A stretch of DNA of 54,800 nt from PVC group bacterium (GTDB taxonomy: Bacteria; Verrucomicrobiota; Kiritimatiellia; CAIKKV01; CAITUY01): the NCBI GenBank assembly GCA_945870225.1, contig CAMBRF010000021.1, forward strand, positions 1 to 54,800, read 5' to 3'. This document shows positions 32,590 to 41,858 of this stretch, in pieces. Each line of letters starts with the position of its first letter. Within the stretch, counting starts at the first letter, position 1. The position numbers and the translations under genes are program-made. The notes below the pieces were generated by a model. The model was not told the DNA's origin, did not search any database, and was given only the letters and a program-made list of their open reading frames with translations.

Positions 32590-35013
32590 TCACGGGCTGG
32601 TCGCCCCGTCGGGGAAGTAAATCTTGATCATGGAGTCGAGGGCGGGGTTCGCACGCTGCGCCTCGCCCGTGAATTCCATGGATAACTTCTGGGCGGATTC
32701 GCTGCCGTTCCCGGCTTCGAAGACGTAAATGGCCGCCGCCAGATATTGGCGGGCCGCCTCCCGTTTTGCCAGGCCGGGGGCCGAGGCATAGTGGCGAACG
32801 AAGCGGACCATTTGTGAGGGAGGAACCTGATCCCAAGGGAAGGATCCCCCCCGGACCGTAACTTTTTCCTCATTGGCCGACAGGATGTCCTTGGAATTGA
32901 GCCAGCCGAACCTGTAACCCGTCTCCGGATTCTCCTTGGTCTCGGCGTTGACCGCTTCGATGATGAAGGCCTTCAGTCCGATGAGCATACGGTACCGTTC
33001 ATGGGTCAGTTTCCATTCGGCTTTGGCGGCATCGCTTGTGAGACCTTTTTCGATGACCATCAGGGATTCTTCCGCTTGTTTGAACTGGTTTTGCTGAATC
33101 AGGGAGCTGTTGCTTTTGCGGATATCCTGGACCCGTTTCTTCTCGGCCTGGATCTGATTCTCTTTGTCCTCTGCCGCGCGCTGGGCGGCAGCCTGCTCGC
33201 GGGCGAGGCGATCCGCTTCGTCTCGTGCTTTCTTTTCCTGCTCGGCGGCGGCCTCCTGCTCGGCGGCGGCGGCCATCACGCGCTTCTTTAGATCCAGTAC
33301 GGCCTTGTAAGCGGCTTCGGTCCGGTCGGCCTCTGTTTTCAGCGACTGAGAAAGGGTCAGGGCCTGGTCGGGAATATTGGTGATCGTGAGCAGGGCCTGT
33401 TCTGCGAGGTTGCCGTTGGTGACGGTCAGCATGGCTGTCCGGTTCGTCTGGAGGGTTTCGGTGAGGGACTTCAGCTCGACGAGAAAACCCTGGAGGGTGC
33501 CTGTGGTGGATTGACTGATCCCCTGGATCAGGACGGGGGTGTTGGTCTCCGCCTCGGAGATCAAGGCGGCATCCGTCAGTTTGTTGGTGGCGGCGAGAAT
33601 GGCGGATGAAGCCAGAGTGAGATCGGTTCCCCAAGACTGGATCGTCTGGCAGCGTTCGGTCGCATTGCTGGTCAGCGTTGCCAGATCATTCCAGATCGTA
33701 TCGACCGCCAGTCGGGTTTTCTTGAGCCGGGCCTCCTCCTTTTCGGCGGCGAGGCGGTTCTCAGCTGCTTTTTTATGGTGGAGATAACCCCAGGTCGCTC
33801 CGCCCGCCGCGAGCAGAAGGGCTAGAACGCCTCCCGCCACGATCAGGCCGATCTTAAGACCGCGTTTCCTGCGGGGAGGTTCCTCGGGGAGAGGCGTCAT
33901 GAAGGGGGTCGCGTAGCGATCCGTTTTCGCGACGCGAATGCTGATGGGTGTGGGGGAAGAAGAGGGGGTTGATGGCGCGACGGATCCGCCGTTCTTTTTC
34001 CTGGACACAACGATCTTGCCGCCCCGCTTGGCGATTGGGCCGAAGGTGCCGGAGGGGCAGGGTCTGAGAGTGGCCTGAACGTTACGAATGTCGCCGAGCA
34101 GGGAGACGTAGGTGGGATAGCGCCGCGTTGTGTCAGCCTCGAGCATGCGAGCCACAATGGCTCCCACTTCAGGGGTTACATTGGGGCGAAAGCTGCGCAC
34201 CTCGGGAGCGGAACGGGTCAGACGGGCTTTGACCACCTCGATCGGGGTTTGTCCCTCGAACGGCGGCTTGAGTGTCAAGGCGTGGAAGATCGTGCCGCCG
34301 AGACTGTAGATGTCCGAGCGGGCGTCGCCCGCCTGGCCGCGGATTTTTTCTGGAGCGATGTAATAAGGGGTGCCCCAGATGCCCTTGACGCTGGGCTCCT
34401 TGTCTTGCTTGAACCGGGCCAGTCCGAAGTCCACGATTTTGGCGATTCCGTTGTTGTCCAGCAGGATGTTCTCGGGTTTCACGTCCCCGTGAATCAGTCC
34501 GATGGCTGCCGCCGCATTGAGGCCTTCGGCCACATCGCCGGCGATTTTCATGATGAGGGTTTCGTCGAGCGCGTCACCCCTGGCGATCATCTGGTCCAGC
34601 CGTCCGCCCTCCAGGAGTTCCATCACCATGTAAGGCTGGCCGTGGGCCACGCCGAAGGAATAAATCTGGACGATATTGGGGTGGTTGAGGGCGGCGGCCG
34701 ACTGAGCCTCCCGACGGAAGGTGGAGACGAAGTCCTGATTCTCGCCCAAGGTCGCCAGCATCACCTTGACGGCGACCCAGCGATCAAGCGAGGTATCGCG
34801 GCCGCGGTAAACCGCTCCCATGCCGCCCCGGCCCAGAAGTTCAACGAGGAGGAACGGGCCCAGGCGCGTCGGCACGGTTTGGGGCGTCTGGCATTCCGGA
34901 CACGCGATCTCGGTGAAAGGCGGAAGGCTTGAGACATCCAGTAGGTGCGCGCAGTTGGAACACGCCATGTCGAGGACGGGCTCAGTTAAAATGTCCGTAC
35001 GGCTAGTTCCCAT
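32590..35013 (-). CDS. Membrane Ser/Thr protein kinase with zinc ribbon and coiled-coil sensor
   Basis: The ~807-residue protein begins with a CSNC...CPEC zinc ribbon (about 18-43). A Hanks-type kinase domain follows (about 50-315) with GRGGMGAVYRG, VAVKV, HGDVKPENILL, DFGLARF and GTPYYIAPE. The usual HRD is HGD, so this is a non-RD kinase, active-site Asp intact. A linker and an RRKRGLK stop signal lead into one membrane span (LIVAGGVLALLLAAGGATWG, near 390). The outside ~400 residues are largely coiled coil rich in Ala/Glu/Gln/Lys, ending in a globular domain. The start at 35013 is tentative; a Met 15 residues later is possible. The gene diverges from lgt with only 86 nt between starts. The ligand is unknown. 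Confidence 0.85.
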   Translation of the reverse strand: MGTSRTDILTEPVLDMACSNCAHLLDVSSLPPFTEIACPECQTPQTVPTRLGPFLLVELLGRGGMGAVYRGRDTSLDRWVAVKVMLATLGENQDFVSTFRREAQSAAALNHPNIVQIYSFGVAHGQPYMVMELLEGGRLDQMIARGDALDETLIMKIAGDVAEGLNAAAAIGLIHGDVKPENILLDNNGIAKIVDFGLARFKQDKEPSVKGIWGTPYYIAPEKIRGQAGDARSDIYSLGGTIFHALTLKPPFEGQTPIEVVKARLTRSAPEVRSFRPNVTPEVGAIVARMLEADTTRRYPTYVSLLGDIRNVQATLRPCPSGTFGPIAKRGGKIVVSRKKNGGSVAPSTPSSSPTPISIRVAKTDRYATPFMTPLPEEPPRRKRGLKIGLIVAGGVLALLLAAGGATWGYLHHKKAAENRLAAEKEEARLKKTRLAVDTIWNDLATLTSNATERCQTIQSWGTDLTLASSAILAATNKLTDAALISEAETNTPVLIQGISQSTTGTLQGFLVELKSLTETLQTNRTAMLTVTNGNLAEQALLTITNIPDQALTLSQSLKTEADRTEAAYKAVLDLKKRVMAAAAEQEAAAEQEKKARDEADRLAREQAAAQRAAEDKENQIQAEKKRVQDIRKSNSSLIQQNQFKQAEESLMVIEKGLTSDAAKAEWKLTHERYRMLIGLKAFIIEAVNAETKENPETGYRFGWLNSKDILSANEEKVTVRGGSFPWDQVPPSQMVRFVRHYASAPGLAKREAARQYLAAAIYVFEAGNGSESAQKLSMEFTGEAQRANPALDSMIKIYFPDGATSP

Positions 35014-35099
35014 GACTGACGAAACCCTTGTGCTGTTGGGCCGCATTGTGCATACTGCCTGTATTGGTGTCGAGAGAAAAAACGGCTGCCGCCACGTTT

Positions 35100-35855
35100 A
35101 TGAACCCCATTTGCTTTCATGTTGGTTCGCGTCCCGTGTACTGGTACGGGGTGATGATGGCACTGGCCTTTCTGGCCGGCATCGGGCATTGGCAGGTATT
35201 GGGACGCCGGACCGGGCGGCGGGACGCGGCTTTTTCCAGTGACCTTGCCTTCTGGCTCATGGTGGGCGGGATTGTGGGGGCGCGATGCGCTTACGTCCTC
35301 GCCAACTTCAGCTATTTCAGCGCGGCGCCCATGGAAATCATCCGCGTGGACCAGGGGGGGCTGATCTTTTACGGCGGCTTTATCGGGGCGGTCCTGGCCT
35401 TTATTCTTTTCGCCCGGTCGCGGCGGGAGAGAATCCTGCAGCTGGCGGATTTTGCGATTACGGCACTGCCGCTCGGGCACGCCCTGGGGCGGGTGGGGTG
35501 TTTTCTGAACGGGTGCTGCCAGGGACGGGTTGTGGAGGTCCCGAGCCTGTTATCGGCCCATCTGCACCGTTATCCTGTCCAGCTCTACGAGGCGGCCTTC
35601 AATCTGGTGGTTTACGCCGTGCTCACGACCGTTTACCTGCATCGGCGCGGTCAGCATCATGGACAGGTTCTGGCGACCTATCTGATGTTATACCCGGCCG
35701 GCCGGTTTATGCTGGAATTCCTCCGGGGTGACGAGCGCCTGCGGTGGGGTCTGTTTTCGGCGGCCCAGTACCTGAGTCTGGCCCTGATGGCCCTGGGACT
35801 GGGGTTGTGGATCGTCCTTCAACGGCACCATGAAAACGATCATCGTACCGCCTGA
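35100..35855 (+). CDS. lgt: Prolipoprotein diacylglyceryl transferase
   Basis: A 251-residue membrane enzyme that attaches diacylglycerol to the lipobox Cys of prolipoproteins. About seven hydrophobic spans are visible. The family loops are DQGGLIFYGGFIGAVLAF (about 84-101) and GHALGRVGCFLNGCCQGR (about 127-144, the GRxGCFxxGCC version), with the late YPAGRFMLEFLRGDER. The ATG at 35100 was chosen over an earlier in-frame ATG (35028) because that extension would overlap the kinase promoter and is not conserved. It should act on lipoproteins such as the one encoded at 514. Its 3' end overlaps the pseudouridine synthase gene by 26 nt. Confidence 0.92.
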   Translation: MNPICFHVGSRPVYWYGVMMALAFLAGIGHWQVLGRRTGRRDAAFSSDLAFWLMVGGIVGARCAYVLANFSYFSAAPMEIIRVDQGGLIFYGGFIGAVLAFILFARSRRERILQLADFAITALPLGHALGRVGCFLNGCCQGRVVEVPSLLSAHLHRYPVQLYEAAFNLVVYAVLTTVYLHRRGQHHGQVLATYLMLYPAGRFMLEFLRGDERLRWGLFSAAQYLSLALMALGLGLWIVLQRHHENDHRTA

Positions 35856-36750
35856 AGGGGCCGGCAAACGCCTGGACGCCTGGCTGGGCGCTCAAGAGAC
35901 CGACCTGTCCCGATCCCGGATTCAGGACCTGATCCGGTCCGGCCATATCCTTCTCAATGGACGGTCCGCCAAACCAAGCCAGAAATTATCACCCGGGTTG
36001 GAGATCCGCATTGATCCGCCCGCGCCGGTGGATACCCGTCTTTTGCCCGAAGCCATTCCGCTGGACATCCTCTACGAAGATGCCGATCTGGTCGTGCTCA
36101 ACAAGCCGGCAGGCCTGGTGGTTCATCCCGCCGCCGGCCACGCCTCGGGAACCCTCGTGAATGCGCTTCTGGCGCACTGTCCCGACCTGACGGGTATTGG
36201 CGGCGAGAAGAGGCCTGGCATCGTGCACCGGCTGGATCGGGATACCACCGGGGTCATGGTGGCCGCCAAAAATGAACTGGCGCTGCGCGGACTGATGAAC
36301 CAGTTCCGGCACCGGCAGGTGGCCAAGGAGTATCTGGCGCTCGTGTGGGGACACGTGTCGCCGCCGGCCGGCCGGACCGAAACCTTGATTGGTCGTAGTT
36401 CACGCGATCGCAAAAAAATGAGCGCCACCCCGTCCTCGGGACGTCCGGCGATTACCGTTTACCGGACGGTGGAAACGTTCGCCGCGGTGTCGCTGGTCAG
36501 CGTGGCAATTGAGACCGGGCGGACCCATCAGATCCGCGTCCACATGGCTTTTCTGGGGCACCCGGTGGTGGGTGACGCGCAGTATGGACGGCCCCGCCGG
36601 GACGCTCTGCCGGTCCCTGTTCCGGATCGGCAGATGCTGCACGCGCGCCGGCTGGGACTGAAACACCCGCGCACCGGCGAGACCCTTAACTTTGAGGCGC
36701 CCCTGCCTGTTGATATGCGCGATCTGCTGGCGGCGTTAAGGAAAGCGTGA
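35830..36750 (+). CDS. RluA/RluD-family pseudouridine synthase
   Basis: The 306-residue protein has an N-terminal S4 RNA-binding domain (RLDAWLGAQETDLSRSRIQDL, about 13-33) and a catalytic domain. HRLDRDTTGVMVAAK (about 134-148) carries the active-site Asp, VLNKPAGLVVHPAAG (about 86-100) is conserved, and ETGRTHQIRVHMAFLGHPVVGD is the other conserved block. Size and S4 domain fit RluD, which modifies helix 69 of 23S rRNA, but RluC cannot be excluded. It overlaps lgt by 26 nt and is closed by the terminator at 36769. Confidence 0.92.
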   Translation: MKTIIVPPEGAGKRLDAWLGAQETDLSRSRIQDLIRSGHILLNGRSAKPSQKLSPGLEIRIDPPAPVDTRLLPEAIPLDILYEDADLVVLNKPAGLVVHPAAGHASGTLVNALLAHCPDLTGIGGEKRPGIVHRLDRDTTGVMVAAKNELALRGLMNQFRHRQVAKEYLALVWGHVSPPAGRTETLIGRSSRDRKKMSATPSSGRPAITVYRTVETFAAVSLVSVAIETGRTHQIRVHMAFLGHPVVGDAQYGRPRRDALPVPVPDRQMLHARRLGLKHPRTGETLNFEAPLPVDMRDLLAALRKA

Positions 36751-36763
36751 TGGTTTCGGAGCG

Positions 36764-36808
36764 AAAAAAAGCCCCGGTCCCGAGGTCGGGACCGGGGCTT
36801 GATGGTTT
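36764..36808. terminator. Bidirectional terminator between rluD-type gene and ppdK
   Basis: A 14-bp perfect stem, AAGCCCCGGTCCCG (36769-36782) with CGGGACCGGGGCTT (36787-36800) over loop AGGT. An A run lies on its left and GATGGTTTT on its right. It serves both convergent genes. Confidence 0.94.
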
Positions 36809-36826
36809 TCAGCCCTCGCGCCTGGC

Positions 36827-39550
36827 TTAGCCGGCGATCGCCGCATGGGCGGCCGCCAACCGTGCGATCGGCACCCGGTAGGGGCTGCAGCTCACATAGT
36901 TCAGCCCGCTCTTGAAGCAGAACCGCACCGACTCGGGATCTCCGCCCTGTTCGCCGCAGATGCCGACCTTCAGCTTGCTCTTGGTCTGGCGCCCCTTCTC
37001 CACGGCCATCTTGATCAGCTGGCCCACGCCATCCTGGTCAATGGTCTGGAACGGATCCGCCGCGATCACCTTCTTGTCGAGGTAATCGTTCATGAACCCG
37101 CCGATGTCATCCCGGCTGAACCCGAACGTCATCTGGGACAAATCGTTCGTTCCGAATGAGAAGAAGTCCGCTTCCTGCGCCATGCGGTCGGCCAGCAGCG
37201 CGGCCCGCGGAATCTCGATCATCGTTCCGAACAGGTGAGGGATCTCCTTGACCTTCTTCCGTGCGATGACGTCCTCGTAAACCTTCTTGCAGATGGCTTT
37301 TTGGTCCTTGAGCTCGTTCACATCACAGGTCACGGGGATCATGATTTCCGGTTGGCACTTCTTGCCGCTCTTGATCAACTCGGCCGCCGCCTCGAAGATC
37401 GCGCGGACCTGCATCTCGGTGATTTCCGGATAGGTGATGCCCAGGCGGACGCCACGATGACCCATCATAGGGTTCGATTCGTGGAGCGCTTCACCGCGGG
37501 CCTTGACCTCTTTCGGGGTGATCCCGAGGCTGGTCGCCAGTTCCTTCTGCTTGGCCGCGCTCTGGGGCACGAACTCATGCAGCGGGGGATCGAGCAGGCG
37601 GATGGTCACGGGCAAACCGTCCATCGCCGCCAGGGTGGCTTTGATGTCGCTCTTTACGAATCGGAAGAGCTTCCTTAGAACCGAGACGCGCTCTCCAACG
37701 GATTTGCTCAGGATCATCTTGCGCAACAGGAACAACGGCTCATCGGAGCCCTTGCCGTAGAACATGTGCTCGGTCCGGAACAGGCCGATGCCCTCGGCGC
37801 CGAAAATGCGGGCCTTGCGGGCATCCTCGGCGGTGTCGGCGTTGGCGCGCACGCCCATCGTGCGGAACTTGTCGACCAGGCCCATGAACTGCTGGAAGCG
37901 GGGATTCTCGGATGAGTCCACGAGGGTCAGTTTGCCGGCGTAAACGTGACCGCGTGTCCCGTTCATCGTCACCAGGGCGCCTTCCTTCAGAACCAGATTG
38001 CCGACCTGCAGCGTCTTCTTGTTCGCTTCCACATGCATGCCGCTGGCGCCGACGATACAGCACTTGCCCCAGCCGCGGGCCACGAGGGCGGCGTGGCTCG
38101 TCATGCCGCCGCGGGCGGTCAGGATACCCATGGCCGCGCGCATGCCTTCCACGTCCTCGGGATTCGTCTCCTCACGAACGAGGATGACCGTCTTGCCGGC
38201 CTTGGCCCACTTGACGGCATCGGCCGCCGTGAACACGATCTGGCCGCAGGCACCGCCGGGTCCGGCCGGCAGGCCCTTGCAGAGCAGCTTGGCCAGAATT
38301 TCGGCTTTGGGATCCACGATGGGATGAAGGAGTTCGTCCAGCTGCGCGGGCTTCAGGCGCATGACGGCGGTCTTCTCGTCGATCAGCTTCTCGGCGAGCA
38401 TGTCCATCGCCATGTTCAGGGCGGCGGTGCCGGTGCGTTTTCCACTGCGGCACTGCAGCATGAAGAGCTTGCCTTCCTGAATGGTGAACTCGATATCCTG
38501 CATGTCCTTGTAATGCTTCTCGAGCTTCGTGCGGATCTGGTCGAGCTGCTTGTACAGAACCGGCGACGACTCTTCCAGCGACTGCAAGTGCTTGTTCTGG
38601 TCGTTCTTGGTGTCGTTGTTCAGCGGGCTCGGGGTGCGGATGCCGGCGACAACGTCCTCGCCCTGGGCATTGACCAGCCATTCGCCGTAGAACTTGTTTT
38701 CGCCGGTCGCGGGATTGCGGGTGAACGCCACGCCGGTGGCCGAGCTTTCGCCCATGTTGCCGAACACCATGGCCTGCACGTTGACCGCTGTGCCCCAGTC
38801 GTCCGGAATGCCTTCGATGCGGCGGTAGGAGATGGCGCGCCGGCCGTTCCAGCTCTTGAACACGGCGGTGATGCCGCCCCACAGCTGTTCCATGGGATCG
38901 TCCGGGAAGTCCTTCTTGAGGACGCGCTTGACGGCTTTCTTGAACTGTTCAGCCAGAGTCTTCAGATCGGCGCCGGACAGATCGGTATCGGATTTGCAGC
39001 CCTTGGAATGCTTATAGGCGTCCAGCATCTCGTCGAGGGTCTTGCGGATGCCCTTGCCATCCTGCGGTTCGATGCCTTCCGCTTTCTCCATGACGACATC
39101 CGAGTACATCATGATCAGGCGGCGATAGGAGTCGTAGACAAAGCGCTCGTTGCCGGTTTTGGCGATGAGGCCGGGGATGGTCTTTGCGCAGAGGCCCACA
39201 TTCAGCACCGTCTCCATCATGCCGGGCATGGAGGTGCGGGCGCCGGAGCGACAGGAAACGAGAAGGGGGTTGTGGGCATCGCCAAACTTCATGCCCATGG
39301 CCTCCTCAATCAGGTGCAGGGCTTCCTTGACCTGGTCGACGGTGCCCGGCGGAAGTTTCATGCCGTTCTTGAAATATTCATTGCAGCATTCGGTGGTGGC
39401 GGTGAAGCCAGCCGGTACGGGGAGGCCCAGCAGGCACATCTCCGCCAGATTGGCGCCCTTGCCGCCCAGCAGGTTCTTCTGGTCAGCGCCGCCTTCCGTT
39501 TTTCCGGGTCCAAAACTCAACACATATTTCTTGCCGCTAGTCTGTGCCAT
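36827..39550 (-). CDS. ppdK: Pyruvate, phosphate dikinase
   Basis: Interconverts pyruvate, ATP and Pi with PEP, AMP and PPi. The 907-residue protein has the N-terminal ATP-grasp part (NLLGGKGANLAEMCLLGLPVPAGF; SCRSGARTSMPGMMETVLNVG). The swivelling His domain reads ARGGMTSHAALVARGWGKCC with the phospho-His, and the C-terminal PEP domain has a catalytic Cys in GICGEQGGDPES. The start at 39550 is placed where family members begin (MAxxxKKYV) and has AGGAG nine bases upstream. In-frame ATGs at 39577 and 39622 could add 9 or 24 residues. It fits a PPi-linked anaerobic glycolysis together with glgP and tkt. Confidence 0.94.
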   Translation of the reverse strand: MAQTSGKKYVLSFGPGKTEGGADQKNLLGGKGANLAEMCLLGLPVPAGFTATTECCNEYFKNGMKLPPGTVDQVKEALHLIEEAMGMKFGDAHNPLLVSCRSGARTSMPGMMETVLNVGLCAKTIPGLIAKTGNERFVYDSYRRLIMMYSDVVMEKAEGIEPQDGKGIRKTLDEMLDAYKHSKGCKSDTDLSGADLKTLAEQFKKAVKRVLKKDFPDDPMEQLWGGITAVFKSWNGRRAISYRRIEGIPDDWGTAVNVQAMVFGNMGESSATGVAFTRNPATGENKFYGEWLVNAQGEDVVAGIRTPSPLNNDTKNDQNKHLQSLEESSPVLYKQLDQIRTKLEKHYKDMQDIEFTIQEGKLFMLQCRSGKRTGTAALNMAMDMLAEKLIDEKTAVMRLKPAQLDELLHPIVDPKAEILAKLLCKGLPAGPGGACGQIVFTAADAVKWAKAGKTVILVREETNPEDVEGMRAAMGILTARGGMTSHAALVARGWGKCCIVGASGMHVEANKKTLQVGNLVLKEGALVTMNGTRGHVYAGKLTLVDSSENPRFQQFMGLVDKFRTMGVRANADTAEDARKARIFGAEGIGLFRTEHMFYGKGSDEPLFLLRKMILSKSVGERVSVLRKLFRFVKSDIKATLAAMDGLPVTIRLLDPPLHEFVPQSAAKQKELATSLGITPKEVKARGEALHESNPMMGHRGVRLGITYPEITEMQVRAIFEAAAELIKSGKKCQPEIMIPVTCDVNELKDQKAICKKVYEDVIARKKVKEIPHLFGTMIEIPRAALLADRMAQEADFFSFGTNDLSQMTFGFSRDDIGGFMNDYLDKKVIAADPFQTIDQDGVGQLIKMAVEKGRQTKSKLKVGICGEQGGDPESVRFCFKSGLNYVSCSPYRVPIARLAAAHAAIAG

Positions 39551-39864
39551 CTCGCCGTACTCCTGTTTGTTGCTCATCGCGCCCTCTCTCGGAGGCCGCG
39601 GGATTGAATCGTTCTGACTCAAGCCGGTTTCACTTTATTGACGATCAAATCACGCACAGTTGCTGCCGCAAAGTGGCCTTTCCCGACATAGTTCGGCCCC
39701 GAAAAGGGAGCCATGACTCACGAGGCCGGGCGACCGCCGGAATTGCGGGCTGGACAACCGTATGCGAATCGATACGATTAACGGGCGAAATATAGAGAAA
39801 GAAGTTGGACGACGCAAGGGGTTTCTTGGCGTTGTTTTATTTTTGAAAGGAGCACAGAGAACGC
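39551..39864. other. Divergent spacer ppdK/tkt
   Basis: The spacer carries the start regions of two divergent central-metabolism genes. AAAGGAG at 39846-39852 lies twelve bases before the tkt GTG. The ~80 nt before it are AT-richer and likely hold the tkt promoter, but no convincing -35/-10 pair was assigned. No repeat or small gene was seen. Confidence 0.5.
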
Positions 39865-41856
39865 GTGAGTAAGAATCTTAATCTTGTTGCTAACACCATT
39901 CGCGGCCTGGCCATGGATGGAGTCCAGAAGGCCAATTCAGGTCATCCCGGAATGCCGATGGGCATGGCGGATGTGGCGGCCGTTCTGTTTCTCAAGCATC
40001 TGAATCATTGTCCCTCAAAGCCGGATTGGGCCAATCGCGACCGCTTTGTCCTGTCCGGCGGGCACGGCTCGATGTTGCTGTACAGCATGCTGCATCTCTG
40101 CGGGTATGACCTGCCTCTGGATGAATTGAAATCGTTCCGCCAATGGGGCAGCAAGACGCCGGGTCATCCCGAGTTCGGGCATACCGTGGGGGTCGAAACC
40201 ACGACCGGTCCGCTGGGGCAGGGGTGTGGCAGCGGCGTGGGCATGGCGCTGGCCGAGCGGATGCTCGCGGCGCGGTTCAATGCCGGAACCTACCTGCCGG
40301 TGGATCATGGCACGTACGTGTTCTGCGGCGATGGCGACATGATGGAGGGGATCACGCACGAAGTGTTCTCGCTGGCGGGACATCTGGGCCTGAACAAGCT
40401 GGTCGTGTTCTACGATTACAATCATATCACCATCGAAGGCGATACGAATCTGGCGTACAGCGACGACGTGCGCAAGCGGTTCCTGGGCTATAAGTGGAAC
40501 GTGCTGGAAATCGACGGTCATAACTTCGATGAGATCGAAAAGGCCATCCAGGCGGCCAAGGCGGAGAAGGACCGGCCCACGCTGGTCATCACGCATACGC
40601 ACATCGCGCACGGTTCGCCCAACCTGCACGACTCCCACAAGGCGCACGGCGAGCCGCTGGGCGCGGAGGAGGTTAAGGCCACCAAGAAGAACCTCGGACT
40701 GCCCGAGGATCAGGACTTTTACGTTTCCGACCAGGTCCGGGAAATTTTTGCCGCCCGTGCCCGCGAATTGGAGACGAAGGTCGTGGCCTGGGACGCCGGT
40801 TTCAAGAAGTATGCCGCCGCCTATCCCGAACTCGCGCAAGCGTGGGATGCGGCCATGAAACAGTCCCTGCCCGCCGATCTTGAGAAACAGATGCCCGTGT
40901 TCGAGGTGGACAAACCGGTTGCCACGCGGATTGCGTCGGGCAAGGTCATGCAGAAACTGGCCAAGGCCTTGCCGTGGTTTGTCGGGGGAGCCGCCGATCT
41001 GGCGCCCAGCACCAAGACGTTTCTGGATGGGTTCGCGTCCGTTCTGCCGGGTGCCTTCGAGGGCCGCAATCTCCATTTCGGCATTCGCGAACTGGGCATG
41101 GCGGCCATCCTGAACGGCCTGCAGGTGCATGGCGGCTTCCGGGTGTTCGGGTCCACCTTCTTCGTTTTCTCCGACTATTGCCGGCCCAGCATCCGGTTGG
41201 CGGCGATCATGAACCTGCCGGTGGTGTATGTCTTCACCCATGACAGTTTCTATGTGGGTGAGGATGGGCCAACGCATGAACCCATCGAGCAACTGGCCAG
41301 CTACCGCTGCATGCCGAATGTGTCGGTGCTGCGACCGGCGGACGCCACGGAAACCTCGGCGGCCTGGATGGCCGCTTTGAAGAACCTGACCGGGCCGACC
41401 CTGATCCTGTTAACCCGCCAGAACCTGCCGGTCTATGACCGGGCGGTTTATCCGCCCGCCGCGACGCTCGAAAAGGGCGCCTATACGCTCTGGCAGAGCG
41501 CCGCCGGCAAGCCGGATCTGCTGCTGCTCGCCAGCGGGTCGGAAGTGAGCCTGGCCATGGACGCCGCGAAGGAATTGGCCAAGGACCGGGTCGTCCGCGT
41601 GGTGAGCATGCCGTCATGGGATCTGTTCGAGAAACAGTCGGACGCCTACAAACGGCAGGTGCTGCCGCCCGAGTGCACTCACCGGCTCGCGATCGAGGCG
41701 GGCTGCACCATGGGGTGGGCAAAGTACGTCGGCGACAAGGGTCGTGTGCTGGGCGTGGACCACTTCGGGGCGTCGGCTCCGTTCAAGGTCATCGCCGAGA
41801 AGTTCGGCTTTACCACCGGCAACGTGGTCAAGCTGGCGAGAGAAGTATTGGGTTAA
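39865..41856 (+). CDS. tkt: Transketolase
   Basis: The 663-residue TPP enzyme of the pentose phosphate pathway. ANSGHPGMPMGMAD (about 23-36), the TPP motif GDGDMMEGITHEVFSLAGHL (about 154-173), DYNHITIEGDT, GRNLHFGIRELGMA (with the catalytic Glu) and the HDSFYVGEDGPTHEPIEQLA segment are all intact. The start is GTG with AAAGGAG twelve bases upstream. The murA start lies two bases behind its stop, so the two are very probably co-transcribed. Confidence 0.95.
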   Translation: MSKNLNLVANTIRGLAMDGVQKANSGHPGMPMGMADVAAVLFLKHLNHCPSKPDWANRDRFVLSGGHGSMLLYSMLHLCGYDLPLDELKSFRQWGSKTPGHPEFGHTVGVETTTGPLGQGCGSGVGMALAERMLAARFNAGTYLPVDHGTYVFCGDGDMMEGITHEVFSLAGHLGLNKLVVFYDYNHITIEGDTNLAYSDDVRKRFLGYKWNVLEIDGHNFDEIEKAIQAAKAEKDRPTLVITHTHIAHGSPNLHDSHKAHGEPLGAEEVKATKKNLGLPEDQDFYVSDQVREIFAARARELETKVVAWDAGFKKYAAAYPELAQAWDAAMKQSLPADLEKQMPVFEVDKPVATRIASGKVMQKLAKALPWFVGGAADLAPSTKTFLDGFASVLPGAFEGRNLHFGIRELGMAAILNGLQVHGGFRVFGSTFFVFSDYCRPSIRLAAIMNLPVVYVFTHDSFYVGEDGPTHEPIEQLASYRCMPNVSVLRPADATETSAAWMAALKNLTGPTLILLTRQNLPVYDRAVYPPAATLEKGAYTLWQSAAGKPDLLLLASGSEVSLAMDAAKELAKDRVVRVVSMPSWDLFEKQSDAYKRQVLPPECTHRLAIEAGCTMGWAKYVGDKGRVLGVDHFGASAPFKVIAEKFGFTTGNVVKLAREVLG

Positions 41857-41858
41857 TC

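Noticed and set aside
37946..39607. 553-codon open frame antisense to ppdK
   Set aside because: It mirrors codon bias of ppdK, has no ribosome site and no recognisable domain.
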